A stretch of DNA of 15,781 bases from an uncultured Parabacteroides sp. (GTDB lineage: Bacteria > Bacteroidota > Bacteroidia > Bacteroidales > Tannerellaceae): positions 1 through 15,781 of the forward strand of contig URGO01000065.1 in assembly GCA_900547435.1 (NCBI GenBank), read 5' to 3'. Shown in pieces: positions 13,001 to 15,781 of the stretch. How positions within the stretch are numbered: position 1 is the stretch's first letter; each line of letters begins with the position of its first letter. The notes below the pieces were generated by a model. The model ran no database searches, was not told the origin of the DNA, and saw only the letters and a program-made list of their open reading frames with translations. The position numbers and the translations under genes were made by a program.

Positions 13001-14604
13001 CGTTGGCGTTCATTCTCGGTATGTTGCCGATGGTGTTGGCTTCGGGACCGGGTTCGGCATCGCGCCATAGTATCGGTACAGGTATCTTCTTCGGTATGTT
13101 GGTGGCGACGAGCGTCGGTATTGTGATGGTGCCTTTCTTCTTCGTGTTGATTTATAAGATTAAGAAAGGAATCAGGATGGAGAAGGTGTCTCGTTTTCGT
13201 CCGAATATGGATAAATTGAAAAAGATTCGTCCGAAGAAGTTTCTGCCTTTTATTTTGGTAATGGCGTTTGTTCTCGCTTTTTCTTCCTGTAAATTAGGAA
13301 AAGAATATGCGCGTCCGGATTTGAATCTGCCGGAGACTATTGATGGGGAGACAATCGATACGGTTTCTGTTTCAACAATTCCGTGGCAGAGTTTGTACCA
13401 AGACACGGTGTTGCAGAACCTGATTGAGCAGGCTTTGGAGAACAACAAAGATATGAAAATAGCCGCTGCCAAGATTAAGGAAATGATGGCGGCCAAGCGC
13501 ATCAACTTCTCCCGTCTTTTCCCTTCCTTAGGAGCCGCGTTGCATGGCGATACGGAAGTAACCAACTATGGGGGCAGTGATAATCGGAGTGCAGATCCGG
13601 AGTTTGGTGCGAAACTTCAGTTGAATTGGGAATTGGATCTTTGGGGGAATATCCGTTGGGCAAACGAAGCGGACATCGCGGCTTATATGCAGAGCATCGA
13701 AGCGCAACGGGCGTTGAAGCTGACGATTATCGCGGGCGTGGCAGCCGGATATTATGAGCTTTGCGCATTGGACGAAGAGCTGTCTATTGTCCGTCAGACG
13801 TTGGAAGCGCGTCGCGAGGGTGTCCGCTTGGCCAAACTTCGTTACGAAGGCGGTTTGACTTCCGAGACGGCTTACAATCAGGCGTTGGTAGAATTAGCGC
13901 GTACCGAGACGTTGATTCCGGATTTGGAACGGCAGATTCAGATTAAGGAGAGCGACCTTTCGTTGCTCTTGGGCGATTATTCGCATCCGATTCGCCGCGG
14001 ACGAATCCTTGCCGATCAACATCTTCCGGATGCCTTGCCAGCCGGTTTGCCTTCATCGTTGGTGGAACGTCGTCCGGATATCCGTCAGGCGGAAATGGCA
14101 TTGAAAGAAGCAAACGCACAGGTAGGTGTGGCATATACGAATTTGTTCCCGAAGATAACATTGACCGGTATATTTGGTTTGGAAAGTGATGAGTTGGGTA
14201 ATTTCCTGAAGAGCCCTTATTGGAATCCGATAGCCGACCTGACGCAACCGCTCTTTGCCATGGGGCGTAACAAAGCCCGCTTGAAGGTAGCCCGTGCGCA
14301 ATATGAACAGGCGGTTTATGGGTATGAGAAGACCGTTATTGAAGCCTTTAAGGAGGTAAATGATGCCATCGTCTCGGTTCGTAAAGCCAAAGAGGTGCGC
14401 CAGTCGCAGGCTAAACTGGAAGTGGCAGCCCGTAAGTACCTGGAATTGGCACAGCTTCAATATATCAACGGGGTAACCAACTACATGGATGTATTGGATG
14501 CTCAACGTGAGTTCCTGAACGCACAGATCGGATTAAACTCCGCCGTATGTAACGAACTCCTGTCTGTTGTATATCTTTACCGTGCGTTAGGAGGGGGATA
14601 TTAA
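10084..14604 (+). CDS. AcrB-type RND efflux pump fused in frame to a TolC/NodT-type outer-membrane factor
   Basis: This single 1506-residue frame holds two complete proteins. Residues 1 to about 1030 are an HAE1-family RND pump: N-terminus FFIDRPVFSTVISVLI, proton-relay aspartates Asp408-Asp409 in GIVVDDAIVVVEN, Lys935 in GLAAKNAILIVEF, and a last membrane helix at about 1003-1025. Residues ~1031-1050 are a very basic linker. A lipoprotein signal peptide follows, ending VLAFSSC with Cys1069. Residues 1069-1506 are an outer-membrane factor with CKLGKEYARP, ELDLWGNIRWA, SSLVERRPDIRQAE and GVTNYMDVLDAQREF, complete to its C-terminus. These are normally separate adjacent genes. The pump C-terminus is cytoplasmic, so the signal peptide would thread correctly as a thirteenth helix and could be cleaved by signal peptidase II. 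No stop or frameshift separates the halves. Internal ATGs at 13177 and 13207 could start the channel alone. Confidence 0.93.
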   Translation: MRAGFFIDRPVFSTVISVLIVLVGLIGLISLPIEQYPQITPPVVKVSASYPGANALTVSQAVATPIEQELNGTPGMLYMQSNCSNSGNLTITVTFDISSNPDLAAVEIQNRVKLADSRLPAEVIQNGISIEKQSPSQLMTLTLLSDDPKFDEIYLSNFATINVLDVVRRIPGVGRVSNVGSRYYGMQIWVYPDRLATMGLTVKDLQDALKDQNRESAAGEFGKQPILNVDVTLPVTASGRLSTVEEFENIVIRANSDGSIVRMRDVARVSLEASSYNTESGINGKNAAILAIYMLPGANALEVAENVRNVMEEVSKNFPEGLEYNFPFDMTEYISQSVHEVYKTLFEALFLVILVVFLSLQNWRAALIPTIAVPISLIGTFGFMLVMGFSLNTLTLLGLVLAIGIVVDDAIVVVENVERIINEEDVSPREATHRAMKELTGALIATSMVLAAVFVPVSFLSGITGQLYRQFSITIAVSVILSTVVALTLSPALCAILLRPTKGEKNIVFRKINEWLEKGNHKYTGLLRKVMQQPRRILAGFGMVIVIIFVLNRILPTSFIPEEDQGFFTVELELPEGATLERTRTVTNRMIDFLMAQPAVAYVQNVTGSSSRLGTSQSRATLTVILKPWEERKGGDMGVADVMEAVRKELYYYPEAKGYVNRPPVIPGLGESGGLEMQLEARGEATWDDLVQATDTFLYYASQAPELQNISSALQAEIPQIYFDVDRDRAKFLGIPVADIFSTMKAYLGSVYVNDFNMFNRIYRVYIQAEAPYRANKESLGLFFVRAKNGSMVPLTALGTTKYTTGPGTIKRFNMFSTAPISAVAASGYSTGDAMAAMERIVQEHLPENIALEWSGLSYQEKQAGGQTGMILALVFLFVFLFLAAQYESWIVPIAVLLSLPIAALGAYLGIWVTGLENDVYFQIGLVTLIGLAAKNAILIVEFAKVQVDKGIDAVQAAVHAAQMRFRPILMTSLAFILGMLPMVLASGPGSASRHSIGTGIFFGMLVATSVGIVMVPFFFVLIYKIKKGIRMEKVSRFRPNMDKLKKIRPKKFLPFILVMAFVLAFSSCKLGKEYARPDLNLPETIDGETIDTVSVSTIPWQSLYQDTVLQNLIEQALENNKDMKIAAAKIKEMMAAKRINFSRLFPSLGAALHGDTEVTNYGGSDNRSADPEFGAKLQLNWELDLWGNIRWANEADIAAYMQSIEAQRALKLTIIAGVAAGYYELCALDEELSIVRQTLEARREGVRLAKLRYEGGLTSETAYNQALVELARTETLIPDLERQIQIKESDLSLLLGDYSHPIRRGRILADQHLPDALPAGLPSSLVERRPDIRQAEMALKEANAQVGVAYTNLFPKITLTGIFGLESDELGNFLKSPYWNPIADLTQPLFAMGRNKARLKVARAQYEQAVYGYEKTVIEAFKEVNDAIVSVRKAKEVRQSQAKLEVAARKYLELAQLQYINGVTNYMDVLDAQREFLNAQIGLNSAVCNELLSVVYLYRALGGGY
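13207..14604 (+). other. Outer-membrane factor portion of the fusion, with own signal peptide and possible internal start
   Basis: From the in-frame ATG at 13207 (residue 1042) the sequence MDKLKKIRPKKFLPFILVMA reads as a normal lipoprotein start: basic n-region, hydrophobic core, lipobox cysteine at 1069. The 465-residue length equals a typical stand-alone NodT/OprM-type factor. An upstream ATG at 13177 is preceded by AAAGGAATCAGG, a purine-rich stretch. The sequence therefore allows three outcomes: uncleaved fusion, cleavage at Cys1069, or separate translation from 13177 or 13207. It does not say which occurs. Confidence 0.6.
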
Positions 14605-14681
14605 GAAACCGTTAAATCCTTTCGTTCCTTAGGAAGCAGCATAAAATATTTTCCGAAGAAATTTAAAACAGTTTCTTTAAA

Positions 14682-14726
14682 CGAAGTCGAAGAGTTTGCA
14701 GAAGATTCTTCGACTTCGCTTTTTTT
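14682..14726 (+). terminator. Strong rho-independent terminator of the efflux operon
   Basis: CGAAGTCGAAGA (14682-14693) and TCTTCGACTTCG (14707-14718) form a perfect 12-bp stem with a 13-base loop, followed by C and seven T. It lies 78 bases after the fusion stop codon and shields the rRNA promoters from read-through. It could also be used in the reverse direction, where a short A-rich flank precedes it. Confidence 0.88.
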
Positions 14727-14857
14727 AGTAAGGGGGATAAAATAATCAGAATGTCATTTTGCCAAAACGCGTGTAGAAAAAGCGGAATTAGTTCGATTTT
14801 ATAACTCATTGAAAATCAACACCGACAAAATTTCTTTCAAAAAAAGACGCAAAAACA

Positions 14858-14889
14858 TTTGGATGGGAAGTAAAAAGTATCTACCTTTG
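14858..14889 (+). promoter_or_regulatory. rRNA operon promoter P1
   Basis: TTTG (14858-14861), exactly 20 bases, then TACCTTTG (14882-14889), a perfect match to the Bacteroidetes primary sigma factor consensus. Transcription would begin about 7 bases later, near 14896. The region upstream is A-rich (14837-14857), as expected for an rRNA promoter. Confidence 0.85.
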
Positions 14890-14939
14890 CACCCGCAATC
14901 GAGAGAGATGGCGGTTGAAGCAGTAATGAAAGGAAATTC

Positions 14940-14990
14940 CGGATGCGGCCGGTGAGGTTGGGAAGCCCAAGCGAAACCCGAAGGCATCCG
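14940..14990 (+). other. Hairpin segment between rRNA promoters P1 and P2
   Basis: CGGATGC (14940-14946) pairs with GCATCCG (14984-14990). An inner stem TTGGG (14958-14962) pairs with CCCAA (14966-14970). The block is G/C-richer than its surroundings and is followed by an A-rich run. Only the P1 transcript would carry it, so it may affect processing, termination or antitermination of that transcript. Confidence 0.5.
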
Positions 14991-15020
14991 AGAAAAAAAG
15001 AAAAAAAACTTCCGAAAAAA

Positions 15021-15053
15021 TTTGGAGGTAAAGATAAAAAAGCATTACCTTTG
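15021..15053 (+). promoter_or_regulatory. rRNA operon promoter P2
   Basis: TTTG at about 15021-15024, 21 bases, then TACCTTTG at 15046-15053, again a full match to the Bacteroidetes consensus. An A-rich run lies just upstream. Start of transcription would be near 15060, about 165 bases before mature 16S rRNA. The tandem P1/P2 arrangement is common for rRNA operons. Confidence 0.85.
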
Positions 15054-15078
15054 CGCCACGTTTTCGAAAGAAAGAAGA

Positions 15079-15090
15079 GTTCTTTGAATA
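15079..15090 (+). promoter_or_regulatory. boxA-like antitermination element in the 16S leader
   Basis: GTTCTTTGAATA resembles the rRNA boxA (E. coli TGCTCTTTAACA) bound by Nus factors, and the GTTCTTTGA form that I recall before 16S genes in Bacteroidetes. It sits about 20 bases after the predicted P2 start. Confidence 0.5.
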
Positions 15091-15223
15091 AGATTTACAT
15101 AGACAACTGAAAAGGAAGTACAAGCAAAAGAAGGTGAATTGAACACCGTCAATGAAAGAAACAGCTTGGACCGAATAAGTAAGAAGGCGTCCTGGGCGAA
15201 AGAGATTAAAAGAAACAATAATA

Positions 15224-15781
<558 letters not shown>

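Larger units (their letters stand above)
14605..15223. other. Spacer between the efflux operon and 16S rRNA: terminator, two rRNA promoters, leader
   Basis: This 619-base stretch has no protein gene. It contains the efflux terminator (14682-14726), an A/T-rich segment, rRNA promoter P1, a hairpin segment, promoter P2 and a ~160-base 16S leader. Short minus-strand frames across it are accidental. Confidence 0.75.

Noticed and set aside
13150..13220. Frameshift or sequencing error as the cause of the pump-channel fusion
   Set aside because: Both halves are in the same frame with no disrupted motif near the junction, so no indel is needed; a lost stop codon remains possible but cannot be judged from one sequence.

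Overview
The window looks like chromosome from a Bacteroidales bacterium, most probably a Parabacteroides or close Tannerellaceae relative. The right end holds the first ~558 bases of a 16S rRNA gene with Bacteroidales signature stretches. Promoter-like elements are of the Bacteroidetes type (TTTG, ~20 bases, TAnnTTTG), Shine-Dalgarno sites are weak or absent, and the gene content (PdxJ with ExbB/ExbD/TonB, CBS protein with NAD kinase, tripartite RND pump with lipoprotein parts) is typical of the group. The species call rests on remembered 16S sequence and is tentative.

Layout. Positions 1-2871 are on the minus strand: a DJ-1/PfpI protein, then etfB, then etfA, which runs off the left edge. 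The ETF beta subunit carries the motif typical of electron-bifurcating ETFs. The two ETF genes are separated by an unusual 190-base spacer filled with ~9-base repeats in two opposed arms. Positions 2985-5740 are a minus-strand operon, pdxJ-exbB-exbD-tonB, joining vitamin B6 synthesis to the machinery that energises TonB-dependent outer-membrane import. Positions 5827-7373 are a divergent plus-strand pair: a CBS-ACT (AcuB-like) protein overlapping nadK by four bases. The two operons start from face-to-face promoter elements that together form a perfect inverted repeat.

Positions 7374-8066 have no convincing gene. They hold a long T/C-rich tract, a 21-base direct repeat and a six-copy degenerate ~22-base tandem array. 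This runs into a short reading frame (8067-8540) that resembles the C-terminal part of a beta-propeller protein, probably a gene remnant. After 366 non-coding bases comes a two-gene efflux operon (8907-14604): a lipoprotein membrane-fusion protein, then a 1506-residue protein in which a complete AcrB-type RND pump is fused in frame to a complete TolC/NodT-type outer-membrane factor that still has its own lipoprotein signal peptide. A strong terminator ends the operon. The ribosomal RNA operon follows, with two tandem promoters, a hairpin between them, a boxA-like leader element and the 5' part of 16S rRNA.

The most striking object is the RND-outer-membrane-factor fusion. Its buried lipobox suggests that one precursor could be cut by signal peptidase II into pump and channel, or that an internal start makes the channel separately.
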